Source of the DNA: Bedellia somnulentella
Taxonomy: Eukaryota > Arthropoda > Insecta > Lepidoptera > Bedelliidae
Assembly: GCA_963576735.1 (NCBI GenBank)
Contig: OY755187.1
Location: 17,089,018-17,153,017, forward strand
Length of the DNA: 64,000 bases
Reading direction: 5' to 3'
Position 1 is the first letter of the stretch; each line of letters begins with the position of its first letter. The notes beneath the pieces are model-generated. The model was given only the letters and a program-made list of their open reading frames with translations. It was not told the DNA's origin and did not search any database. A program made the translations under genes and the position numbers. Of this stretch, positions 1 to 9,529 are shown piece by piece.

Positions 1-27
1 GTGTCGTTTAAAACAAGGTAATATTTA

Positions 28-288
28 ATTTAAATCTTTTTGTTCATGAAAACCTCATGTGGGGATTATTACTAATAAATAATAAAGAATAAATAAAGGA
101 AATTCGGAGGTAGGAAACGCAAACACTACTTAAACGTGTAAAAGAAATAAAGGATAGAAGAATTTCGCACTGGCAGCCAATTGACACGGTGGCTCAGTTG
201 GCAGAGCGTCGGGGCGTATACCCGAGGTCGCGGGTTCGATTCCCGCCTGTGTCGAAATTTTTCTTTCCTTTATTTATTCTTTATTTAC
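28..288. mobile_element. SINE-1, rearranged copy with inverted halves and target duplication
   Basis: This 261 bp insertion is flanked by an 11 bp direct repeat GGTAATATTTA (17-27 and 289-299). The uninterrupted target is seen in the paralogue at 25834-25844. The left part (28-107) is the SINE body in reverse: the same body occurs forward at 16511-16583 and 36954-37024. The right part (183-288) is a tRNA-like head in forward orientation followed by the beginning of the body. Head and tail therefore point in opposite directions, as expected from a 5' inversion (twin priming) during target-primed reverse transcription. The middle (108-182) matches nothing else here. Confidence 0.75.
183..254 (+). 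tRNA. tRNA-like SINE head, anticodon position GTA
   Basis: The 72 nt fold into a full cloverleaf: a 7 bp acceptor stem with one G-T pair, D stem GCTC/GAGC, anticodon stem TCGGG/CCCGA and T stem GCGGG/CCCGC. The pol III A box (TGGCTCAGTTGG) and B box (GGTTCGATTCC) are intact. The anticodon would be GTA (Tyr). However, base 33 is C instead of the near-universal U, there is no intron although eukaryotic tRNA-Tyr genes normally have one, and it lies inside a SINE. I read it as the SINE promoter, not a working tRNA gene. Confidence 0.6.
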
Positions 289-567
289 GGTAATATTTAG
301 TTCTCGAGGAATGCAAGAGATGGCGCTGGGTATTTTTTGAAACGTGGTAGCGATGTATTTTTAAGATACTTAAGAAGTGGGATGATATCTTACGCTTTAA
401 ACAGGTGCCGGAAACTTCCCGACATCCTCACTTTGTGGATTTTAGCAGCGCAATCTTCAACCTTTTAGCTGAAACCTTATAAAAAAGTGCGGCGTTGTTT
501 GCATGTTCACCAATAGATGGCGCTGTCTGAACTTTCTACATCGCGGTATGATTTCTTCTTTATTAGA

Positions 568-1180
568 GTACTATTTGCCCGCGACTACGTCCGCGTGGAC
601 TACATTTTTTGCATCCAGTTTACACCCAAAATACCAAAACACTATCTAACTACACTAACTTCTGTTTTTTTGTATTTATATTCCCGTGGGCGTTGTAATA
701 GATATAAAGAACATTGAGACTTTTTAAGTGATTATTGGGCGATGCAGTTGGACGGTTGGACGGACCCCATTCAACTTCCAAAAGTGGATAAAGAATTACT
801 ATCTCTGGAGCTGTGGCTACCCTTTTTTGGGATTTATAGCCGTTAGTATATTCTCATGATTGATTGATGGATTAATTTCATACATTCCTTTTTGTAGTCG
901 TTATATCAGTCAATCGCATCAAGATTCAAATTTCTAGATACATTGTATTTATAGATCAAAAATCTGTATAATATATTTCAATCTCTTAGGGGATGAGTTC
1001 CAAAAAACCTTTTTAATTGTTCATAAGAAACATGAAACAAACCATTTTGTAACTAAGTTTCTATGTTCGAAAATGAAAATATCTTGAGTAAGTATGGATA
1101 GCAGTTTTGCGACCCGGTGCTGCACCCTACACTGACTGTTGGTGATGTGTGAGAGATTGCAATCATCGGTCAACAGATGT
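568..1180 (-). mobile_element. Helitron fragment, 3' half of Hel-E family, reversed
   Basis: This is the reverse complement of the 3' half of Hel-E/Hel-I. The end motif (reverse of CCACGCGGACGAAGTCGCGGG) lies just inside 568, with the terminal CTAG decayed. It is followed by the reversed internal blocks seen at 27420-27900 and 45380-45880. It meets the forward fragment at 1-567, so two pieces of one family abut in opposite orientation. Confidence 0.6.
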
Positions 1181-1917
1181 CACCATGTTCACCAATAGTG
1201 CAAAGTTTTGGACTGCAGTTATAGAAGCGAGTAAAAAGCCCCAGATGAATCACTTTATAGTGGCGTATCAAAGAAATATCAGGATATATTTACAGTTTAT
1301 GAACCTTATTAGATTTACAACAGAAGATATGCTGTTATTAATACGTTTTACCTGTGTTTTTGATTTAATTTTAAACATAACCTTCAACAACCAAAAACAA
1401 TGGTGTTGCCCACTTCAAAATCTCAATAATCTTATAGAAGTAAGAATTCATCATGTGAATAAGACAATTACTATGAACGAGGAAAGAATTCGAAACAAAT
1501 AAAAAAAAATGTTTAAAAGACAGTAACTTTGATTGTTGATTTAAACTATGTTGAAGTTGATTAAGGTAACGAGTATTAAAATAATTATGAACATTTGATT
1601 AAGAGTTGTTTTATTTTAATGAAAAGATTATTGATTTATTACCCTATTAGTATGATTTTATTCCCACCGAGTACCCATGGAGTGATTGTTGTCTATTTAT
1701 TGATAAGCCATTGTTAATAAGTATTTTGTTAATACTAATCATTTTCTTTTTAAAAGTTATTAATTATTAAATTAAAAGCTTTTATTTAACTTGCAATGTA
1801 TGTATATTTATGTGTTTTGGGTGAAATCTTTGAACTCAATTTTGAAGTAGATATATTCAACCGTTTGTGCTGAAATTTTGTGGACGCATTTTGTTTGGAT
1901 GACAATATATGATAAGA
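1181..1917. other. AT-rich stretch, nothing recognised
   Basis: A 117-codon open frame (1149-1502, +) begins inside the preceding Helitron fragment, and its protein shows no motif I recognise. The rest is AT-rich with no repeat match in the window. It may be interior sequence of a decayed element. Confidence 0.3.
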
Positions 1918-2342
1918 TATGTGACGTCATTCTAAATTCAATATGGCGGATCATACAAGATGTCAGAACAGTTATATTTAATCCACTTATACAATATGGG
2001 TATCAAATGAAAGGGCTTGTTAAGAGTGACTAGAAAAATAATATGACGTCATTCTGAATCCAATATGTCGGACCATGCAGGATGGCGGAATAGTTACCTT
2101 TAGTCTACTTCTACAATATGGGTATCAAATGAAAGGGCTTGTTAAGAGTGACTAGAAAAAGAATATGACGTCATTTTGAATCCAATATGGTGGACCATGC
2201 AGGATGGCGGAATAGTTACCTTTAGTCCACTTCTACAATATGGGTATCAAATGAGAGGGCATTTTGAGAGTAATAATAATTTGAAAAAAGAATGTGTCGT
2301 TATTCTAAATCCAATATGGTGGAATATGCAAGATGGTCGATT
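1918..2342 (+). repeat. Tandem repeat, unit about 122 bp, 3.5 copies
   Basis: Units start near 1918, 2041, 2163 and 2291. Each contains 'atgacgtcattct', 'ccaatatgg', 'ggatggcggaatagtta' and 'caatatgggtatcaaatga'. Copies two and three are almost identical; the first and last are more diverged. Short minisatellites like this are common near the ends of rolling-circle elements, and this one lies just upstream of the Helentron leader. Confidence 0.85.
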
Positions 2343-2379
2343 GATAAACTTTGTCTTGTGTGCTTTGGCGAGATAGGCG

Positions 2380-2674
2380 TCATCAGCATTGGTCTGCAAC
2401 CTATCTAGGAGAAGGACAACTCCAAAATCAAACCCGGAACTGTGTTTCGTCAGGCACAAGTAAGCTCCAAGCTGAAATAAGTGGCGCATTTGTCCTAGCA
2501 CCCAAGTCAAGGTGAGGCCGTGCCGAGGACTGAGTGGCATCGGGGTGTAATATGATGTCGTGAACGTACCGCCTCAGGGCACCTGGGCGAACCCTGTTGG
2601 ATATTAGCTCTTACCCTTCTAAACGAAGCTCTGGGAGGGTCGACGAATATTTCTTCGGTACTCGTGGGAACAAA
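2380..2674 (+). other. Helentron leader region
   Basis: The segment from about 2500 to 2640 resembles 62150-62340 in FB-Y, with shared 'gtgccgagg', 'cctcaggg' and 'gggcgaaccctgttg' blocks in the same order. Both copies are followed shortly by a start codon opening a basic protein (MEKTTS here, MPLAKT there). I read it as the untranslated leader of a Helentron family. Confidence 0.45.
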
Positions 2675-4130
2675 ATGGAAAAAACAACATCAACACAAAA
2701 GAAGAGAAGGCTGAAGAAAATGAAATTAAAACGGAAAAAAAAACAAGCAAATGAAGGAGAAGACGCAAAACGCCAAAGACTTGACAAAAGGCGTAATCAG
2801 GACAAGAGCGATACTCCTGCTCAACGACAGTTGAAGCTTGATAAGGCTAAACAACGCATGCGACGGTTAAGATCAACGGCAACACAAGAGAAACATGATT
2901 CAGAAATCAAAAAAAATCGTAGACACATGTCTGAAATACGAAAAACCGAATCAGATGAACAAAGAGAGGTTCGTTTGAGCAAGGCACGAATATATATGTC
3001 CCAAGTTATAGCACACGAAACTCCTGAACAACGAGAGGTTAGATTGAGCAAGTCACGAATATATAAGTCCCAAGTTATAGCACACGAAACTCCTGAACAA
3101 CGAGAGGTTCGTTTGAACACTTTAAGAGAGCATAACTCTCAACTACGAAAAACAGAAAAATCGCAAATAGATTTTTTTTTTAAAACAATACATACATTTT
3201 GTGACAAAGTTTGTAAACTAAAAGATGTTATCCAAACCAAGTCACTAATCACAAAATTAATTTAAATATAGCTTTGTATCTTCCAGTAGAATTAGCAAGC
3301 AAAGAAACCATATTGCTATGTCATCGTTGTAAGAAACATCTTACTAGTAAAAAAACTTCAGGGCCAGCTAAAGCATACTCGAATAATTTAGATCCTGGTC
3401 AAGTACCTGATATAATAAAAGAATTAACCCAACCTGAACAACGCTTATTATCACGAATTATACCTTTTGTAAAAATAATTAAATATGATGGTCTATTTGG
3501 ACAATATGGGTTTAGAGGGCAAGCTGTACTTTTTGCACAAGACATATTTGAAATTAACTGAAAGTCTGCCTAACATTTTACCTAGATCAACTGACAGTAT
3601 AGGCATGGTTGTTATTACAGAACATTTAGAAAACTTGAATATATCGCGGCAGTATAACATTTCACGTCCACGTGTATATGAAGCATTGAGGTGGCTCATC
3701 AATAACAATCCGTTATATCATGATTCATGACATAATTATAAATAACGATGCACATATATTGCAGGAAGATCTCATTCGTGTAACCCAAGCCATTAATGAC
3801 GGAAATGTTCAAAATAATAATCAGACATTATTAGAACCACCTACTGAGTCAGCCGTAGACGAAGCAACCAACGCTAATGATGCTTACTCAGTGATCGGTA
3901 ATTCACTACGTGTTCTCCGAGCTTCGTGGCATCAAGGGAATAATCAAGTTTTTAATACAAACCACGCAGGCAGGCAATGCTGTGCTATGGTGTTGGCAAA
4001 TATAACAAGAGCAGCAATATTACCACCACATACATGGACTAACAACATATTTAACATAAATATGCTCGAAGGCGACGTCATATATACAAAAATAAGACAA
4101 CTATCAATAGATAATCCACTACTTTTTTCT
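2675..4130 (+). pseudogene. Helentron protein, N-terminal half (broken)
   Basis: A very basic start (about 50 Lys/Arg-rich residues) leads into repeats carrying EQREVRLSK, typical of the N-termini of arthropod Helitron/Helentron proteins. A region from about 3280 to 3720 resembles DUF6570 (CHRCKKHLTSKK, EQRLLSRIIPFVKI, FGQYGFRGQAVLFAQD). The last part (ASWHQGNNQVF, GRQCCAMVLANI, NMLEGDVIY) matches the start of the cysteine-peptidase-like region of such proteins. The frame changes near 3265, 3555 and 3725; the last change coincides with a small catgat duplication, so it is not functional. The homologous sequence stops near 4130 and appears to resume at 35613. Confidence 0.7.
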
Positions 4131-4189
4131 TCTCCTACCTTTAAATTGGCTAGTACATTCGTAGTAAAGAATTAATCAGAAAAAAATAA

Positions 4190-4770
4190 TATTACCATTA
4201 TTCTCAGTACAATAGGATTTATTTAGTACATCCTAACTATATCTTCGCGAGGAATTGTTATCTACGCGACCACTATCCTGAGAGCGCCGAGAGAATCAAA
4301 CTAAGATTTCAAGTACGCGGTGTCCGTTACGATTTGAAGTAAACAAAGAAATTTTTGGTTTACATCGTAATTCTTAGTGAATTAGTTAATAAATATAATA
4401 AAATGTGTGTAAAGTGAACTGTGGGTGCGAGTGTCGATTTCAAGAAGCCGAAAAGATCTCCAGACTACGTGAGTACACACTATTATTTAATTTACCACTG
4501 ATTCTGCCGCATAACTCTAACGAATTTCACAACTTTAGAGATTGGAATGACCCAAACTAAATTGGCTAACTGAAGATCACGAAGAATAAACCCCGGATGT
4601 ATATTTAAATAACAATATTCTAACTTATAAATAGAAATTTCATTGCACAGAAATATCAAAACAACTCGCCCCCACTAGTGCCACCTATTGATACTGAATT
4701 GAACTTCTACTTACAAGACCATCATTGATCTTACTGAAAACCTTACAGTAGTCTATTCCACCACCGCCAG
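4190..4770 (+). other. LINE-alpha 5' untranslated region (probable)
   Basis: No open frame of note is present. It leads directly into the ORF1 start codon at 4771. The position and length are normal for a LINE internal promoter/leader, but no promoter motif could be identified. Confidence 0.4.
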
Positions 4771-5844
4771 ATGGAGCCCATAAGTAAATGTGGAGTATGT
4801 AACATCGAAATTAAGGACAAAGTACCAACAGCCAAGTGTTCCACTTGCTCAGAAAGATATCATGTAGTCTGTCTTTTACTTTCTAAAGAAGAAACCCGTA
4901 GATTACGCATGCAGCCAACAGGTTTCAACTGTCCAAAATGTAAAATCTCGGCAAGACCTCGGATTCATGATAATACCCCTGCAAGCCCCATCCACAAAGA
5001 ACCAATACTGCATGCTGCCGTACGACCATCTACTATGGGTATGGATTCTGCAACTCAAATCCTTCCGGACTCAGGCGAAGCGGTACCAGTCTCAATAGTA
5101 GAAACCCTAATCTCCATCTTCAGATCTCTCCAGACGGCTTTTGACAAAATGAAAAGAGATATGACCGAATTTTCCAAATCATTAAGCTACACCACAGACC
5201 AAATCTGTTCATTCTAATCTGAACTCAACTCGGTTAAAGCCTAGTTAAAGGAGCAAGAAAAGATCAAAGCTGAAGTGTTGGACCTACGGAATGAAGTTAT
5301 CTTGCTCAAACAAGAGCTTGCAGCAAAGGACCAAGAAAAATTCCTAAAAGATGTGGAGATAACCGGGGTTACTGAGAATAAGAATGAAAACCTCCACAAT
5401 TTGATTACCAATCTCTCAGCCCAGCTTCAAGTGGACCTAAAAAATGAGGACATAGATGGTGTCAAAAGAATTGGCCTTAGAGGCGGAGGCCCAGGTGGAG
5501 CAGAACGTCCCCGCCCTATTATTCTCACACTCACCCGGAAGGCATCACGAGACAAGATTCTTCAAGCAGCAAAAGTTAAAAGAAACAGCCTTACCACAGC
5601 AGCACTTCAAGTTTCTGGAACCTCTCGGAATCTGTATATAAATGAACATCTCACAAAATATAATAGGATTCTTTATAGTAGGGCTCGTTCAGTTGGAAGA
5701 CATCTCAAATTTAAGTATGTATGGACAAAGAATGGAAACATTTTTATGCGGCGATCTGAGACAAGCTCAATAACTCGGGTTACATCTAATTCACTGCTAG
5801 AGAACCTTCAGTCCAAACATTCAAACATTAATCAGTGCTCCTAA
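4771..5844 (+). pseudogene. LINE-alpha ORF1 (PHD finger, coiled coil, RNA-binding)
   Basis: Residues 6-60 form a Cys/His cluster (CGVCNIE, CSTCSERYHVVC, CPKC) of PHD type, as in ORF1 of CR1-group LINEs. A coiled coil follows, then a region around VKRIGL and PRPIILTL resembling the RRM-like chaperone domain of LINE ORF1 proteins. The frame is constant but is closed by TAA at 5215 and TAG at 5242, so the protein is interrupted in the coiled coil. Confidence 0.75.
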
Positions 5845-5980
5845 CATAAGTGCTCTCATTTCAATTGTATGTATTCTATTGTTTAACTTTGATTCCCCCT
5901 TTGGTTTCTATACTTGTATAAAATATTACCATAAAGTAATGAGTATCAATGAGTATCAAAATTTACTAATTATCTATTTA

Positions 5981-7212
5981 TCAAGACGCACGGCAGTGCG
6001 TCAAGCCAAGCCAAGGCGGCGAGCGCGCACTGTATGTGTATATTACACGAACCATTTGGAGCGACTTTTTATACCATCATAACTCAAAATCTAATCAACA
6101 TAAACCAACCAAATTTGGCTCATTTGTTGATATCAAGGATACAAACTAGTAGCCCAATTTCCATAAATACATAACAAAGGGTTATTAAGATATAAACGTC
6201 CAAAAATCGCGATTTTTTAGTGACTCACTGACATATAGATCAAAAAGCTACCCCACTTCCCGATATCCCAGGAAGTTGAAATTCGACATCCAGGTCGGTG
6301 ATCAAATATTAACAAAGGAAAAAATCTAAAAACGGAGAATTTTTAAGATTTTTCAATATTTCCCTCACATGAACATTTTGTATAGAAATCATAATAAATC
6401 CCATGATGAAATGTTGTTGACGCTAATATAAAACTCCGTTCTGAATAGGTTTAGGTATGCTATGCATACTTACTTGATCATTCATTAAACTGCCATGCTG
6501 TTCGGTTGTCGAGCGAAATCCCGCCAATAAGGTTGAGTTTTATGCTTCGTTGTCGTATGAGTTACAGCTGGTAACGGTGTTGTAAATTCTGCTTTTTTTC
6601 TTGCTGATTGTTTTTAGATTGAGTTGTTTGTAGGTTTGTTTCTTTTGCCAAATTCATTGATTTGTTTGATTAAAATAGTAGATAGATAGTAAGGTAGGTA
6701 TAAAATCAAATGCAAAAAAAAAGAAAATACCAACTTATTTCTTAACAAAAAGTAATGATATCCCACCGAAAACATTTTAAATGTAAAAAATGTTAGCCAA
6801 GCAAATACAATACAAAAATTTACAATATGTTAACTAAAAGACTTTGCAGACAAAAGGATTGATATCTGAATGGTTGCCAAGCACTGCAGATAATCCTGAA
6901 ATACAATGTAGATAACAGGTTAAATTAAAGTTTTGATTTAATTTGGCTAGTTTTCACCACAAAATCAAATTAAAATGTACCTAGCAGATATGTTGATTAT
7001 CATGATAACTCGTATGTGGAAACGAGCCAAGTTAAATCAAAACTTTAATTTAACTTGTTATCTACTTTGTATATCAGGATTATCTGCAGTGCTTGGCAAC
7101 CATTCAGATATCAATCCTTTTGTCTGCGAAGTCTTTTAGTTAACATATTGTAAATTTTTGTATTGTATTTGCTTGGCTAACATTTTTTACATTTAAAACG
7201 TTTTTGGTGTGA
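5981..7212. mobile_element. Z1, terminal-hairpin element with foldback end
   Basis: This 1.2 kb insertion lies in LINE-alpha between A (5980) and T (7213) with no target duplication visible. The left end has a 7 bp hairpin, GACGCAC-GGCA-GTGCGTC (5985-6002). The right end is a long foldback ending in TCACACC on the minus strand. Z2 (57222-59216) has the same layout with a compensated hairpin stem. The interior has no long open frame. The segment at 6715-6760 resembles the end of the OTU-like ORF of Z2, which suggests Z1 is a deletion derivative. Confidence 0.55.
6761..7212. repeat. Foldback, arms about 188 bp
   Basis: The left arm (6761-6948) and right arm (7025-7212) are inverted copies with few mismatches, separated by 76 bp. 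The outermost bases are TCCCACCGAAAAC on one side and TCACACCAAAAAC on the other. The first 30 bases resemble the arms at 58523-59216; further inside, the two foldbacks differ. Confidence 0.85.
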
Positions 7213-7490
7213 TTATTATTACTATATTACATGGATTCATTTACACAATATCTCATGAGACAACTTTTTTCTATTATGTTCCACACTCTTATAATTTAAT
7301 TAAGGCCAAAATTTCTATTTCAATTAAAACAATCAGTTCCATTATATTTTAATTATGAATCTCACTACACAATTCCTAAACCACTTTCATATATTTACTA
7401 CAAACTTAAAGATGGATAGATTGGACATTGGAAGTGACTTAGATGAAACTCTAAATATCAAATGCTGCTCCATCAACTCTCCTGAATAAT

Positions 7491-7917
7491 CCAAACTACT
7501 TTTAAAAGACTACCAGTTCAAATTATTAACCTTAAATATTCGTAGCATACATAAACACTTTGATGAGCTCCTCATCTTTTTAAATAGATTAGGTCTAAAT
7601 ATTGATGTGATAATTCTTACCGAATGTCGTATTGGTGAATCAACAGTCATAGGTGATTTGGCCGGTTATGTTTCCTATGTATCACAAAGAAACATAAACC
7701 AAAACGGAGGAGTTGTTGCGTATGTTGCGGATAGATGGGCTCCGATTTTTTCAGAGCCCCTGTTCTCTGAGGCATGCTGTGCCTCAATTGAGATCCCAAG
7801 TCTTGTAACCATACTGGGTGTATATCGCTCCCCTTCATTCAGGTCAACCGATAATTTCTTGTCCAGCCTTGATAACTTTCTTTCACAAGCAAAAAGCACG
7901 CCCAATGTGATGGTTTC
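7491..7917 (+). pseudogene. LINE-alpha ORF2, endonuclease part 1
   Basis: This encodes the start of an APE-type endonuclease: KLLTLNIRSIHKH carries the N-terminal catalytic Asn, IILTECRIG the catalytic Glu, and GVYRSPSF a conserved strand. The frame opens after a stop near 7488. It is interrupted at NVMVS by LINE-beta and continues at 12916. The DNA at 7213-7490 shows no other gene and is probably the inter-ORF part of LINE-alpha. Confidence 0.8.
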
Positions 7918-8299
7918 AAGTGACCGTTACCGCAAATACAATTTGAAAATAATACCCTATATGTGTATTTTCAGTCGTGAACTAAAGTAAATTACCTTTA
8001 AAACTACTAAATAAAGTGTTATAAACTGATTTCCGTTAATACATTAGTGAAATAAGTGTTTTTAGTATTTATTCATTTTCGATCGACAAAACAACACCAT
8101 CTACAGGATATTACCATTACTAATTTGAATTTGGCCGACCAGTACCACTCACATCTCATCGAGGAAACAGTAGTGGTACTGATTTGGGAGCATAGAGGGC
8201 AGTACTCGTATTGAAAATAGATATCATTGATAATTGCTATTTACCCTAGAGAGGTCGTGCCTTAACTAAACTCTACAAAACAAGAAACTACTAAATAAA

Positions 8300-9529
8300 A
8301 TGGCATCGAAGAATACCCTGCCTACCTGTGCAGGCTGTCAACAAAGAATACCTAATAAATCATTTCTTTGCTGCTTCATGTGCAAAGAAAATTACGATTT
8401 GGATTGCGCTAATGTGTCAATTAAAAGATACCTTAATACTATGACCCCAGTCCATAAAAAATCCTGGAAATGTCAAACTTGCTGGTGTAAGATGCCTAAG
8501 ACTGATAATACGAATACACCCATTCGCGCCCGACTTTCTAACCAATGTGACGAAGCCGAGACCCATGGAAACGCTAACACCAACATTACATTGAGGAAAA
8601 AACCTTCTCAGTCATATATGAATACATCAGATTCCGAAAATGATGATAATAGTATACTCGGTGACACTCAATCTGACTCAATCTCTTATCAACAATTTGA
8701 GAAATTACTAGACAAAAAACTTGAGTCCATAAAAACATCCATAATAATTCATATCAAAAACAGTTTCACAACAGAAATTAATAAAGCAATATTAGAGCTT
8801 AAAGGGGATATCCAACCGACCCTCGCGGCTTTGTCTGAAGCACAAGAAAGCCAAAAACGTAAAATTAATGCCATAAATATAGACATCGATAAACTGCAAC
8901 AAAAAACGATAGAATTACAAACAGAATTAGACAATCTTACATACCAAATTAAATACAAACAAGGTGATATTTCTCTAAGTGGCAAAACTCAACCAAGTCT
9001 AAATACCGATGATGAACATAAGAATAAGAAAAAGATAATATTATATGGCTTACGCAGCGACCCGTGGGAAAATGAACAACAACTTTATGAACGTATTGTT
9101 TACATTTTCCGTGATATATTAAACATAAATTTACACGGATTTATAGACGATATTAAAAGATTGGGCAAAAAGGGACCCCTAATGATTGAGTTCCTAAGCA
9201 AAAAAACCACCCAATACATACTGAAAAACGATATGCTCTTCAAAAACACTGGATTAAAGGTCTCGAAGTGCCTTAACGAAAAAGAACGTTTAATAAGAAA
9301 AAACCTTATTAAACTACTTATAGAAAAACGAAACAAAGGACAAAGAGCCAGCATTATCGACAACGAACTCTATATAGATGGAAAAAAATACGTTAATTTG
9401 GAAAACCATACCATCTTCCCTCCGGCTCCATCTCTCCCAAATAACCAGTCACCTAAACAATACCATAACAAAGCGACAGATATAATGGAATCGTCAACCA
9501 TCAACGGAACTAATAATTTTCGTTACTAA
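8300..9529 (+). CDS. LINE-beta ORF1, PHD-finger/RNA-binding protein
   Basis: The protein is 409 aa. Residues 11-64 hold a PHD-type cluster (CAGCQQR, CCFMCKENYDLDC, CQTCWCKMP). Residues 130-225 are a predicted coiled coil that would mediate multimerisation. Residues 245-370 (KKIILYGL, DDIKRLGKKGPLMIEF, KGQRASIIDNELYIDG) look like the RRM-like plus C-terminal domain of LINE ORF1 nucleic-acid chaperones. The likely role is binding the element RNA in the ribonucleoprotein. ATG at 8300 is the first start after the leader. The frame is open throughout, and its last 44 nt overlap the ORF2 frame. Confidence 0.85.
   Translation: MASKNTLPTCAGCQQRIPNKSFLCCFMCKENYDLDCANVSIKRYLNTMTPVHKKSWKCQTCWCKMPKTDNTNTPIRARLSNQCDEAETHGNANTNITLRKKPSQSYMNTSDSENDDNSILGDTQSDSISYQQFEKLLDKKLESIKTSIIIHIKNSFTTEINKAILELKGDIQPTLAALSEAQESQKRKINAINIDIDKLQQKTIELQTELDNLTYQIKYKQGDISLSGKTQPSLNTDDEHKNKKKIILYGLRSDPWENEQQLYERIVYIFRDILNINLHGFIDDIKRLGKKGPLMIEFLSKKTTQYILKNDMLFKNTGLKVSKCLNEKERLIRKNLIKLLIEKRNKGQRASIIDNELYIDGKKYVNLENHTIFPPAPSLPNNQSPKQYHNKATDIMESSTINGTNNFRY

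Larger units (their letters stand above)
1..567 (+). mobile_element. Helitron fragment, 5' half of Hel-E family
   Basis: Apart from the SINE inserted at 28-288, this stretch matches 25820-26120, which lies inside the 5' part of Hel-E. Shared landmarks include the GGTAATATTTAG block, the 'gatggcgctgggtatttttt' block and the 'gatggcgctgtctgaacttt' block. It carries no coding sequence I can support. It is cut off by the window start, so its 5' terminus is not visible. Confidence 0.6.

Noticed and set aside
183..254. Functional tRNA-Tyr gene
   Set aside because: It is embedded in a SINE with target duplication, has C instead of U at position 33, and lacks the intron usual for eukaryotic tRNA-Tyr.
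1918..2342. CRISPR-like array
   Set aside because: Units are about 122 bp and continuous with no unique spacers. This is a minisatellite in eukaryotic repeat DNA. The same applies to 49190-49700, 53440-54055 and 61210-61770.
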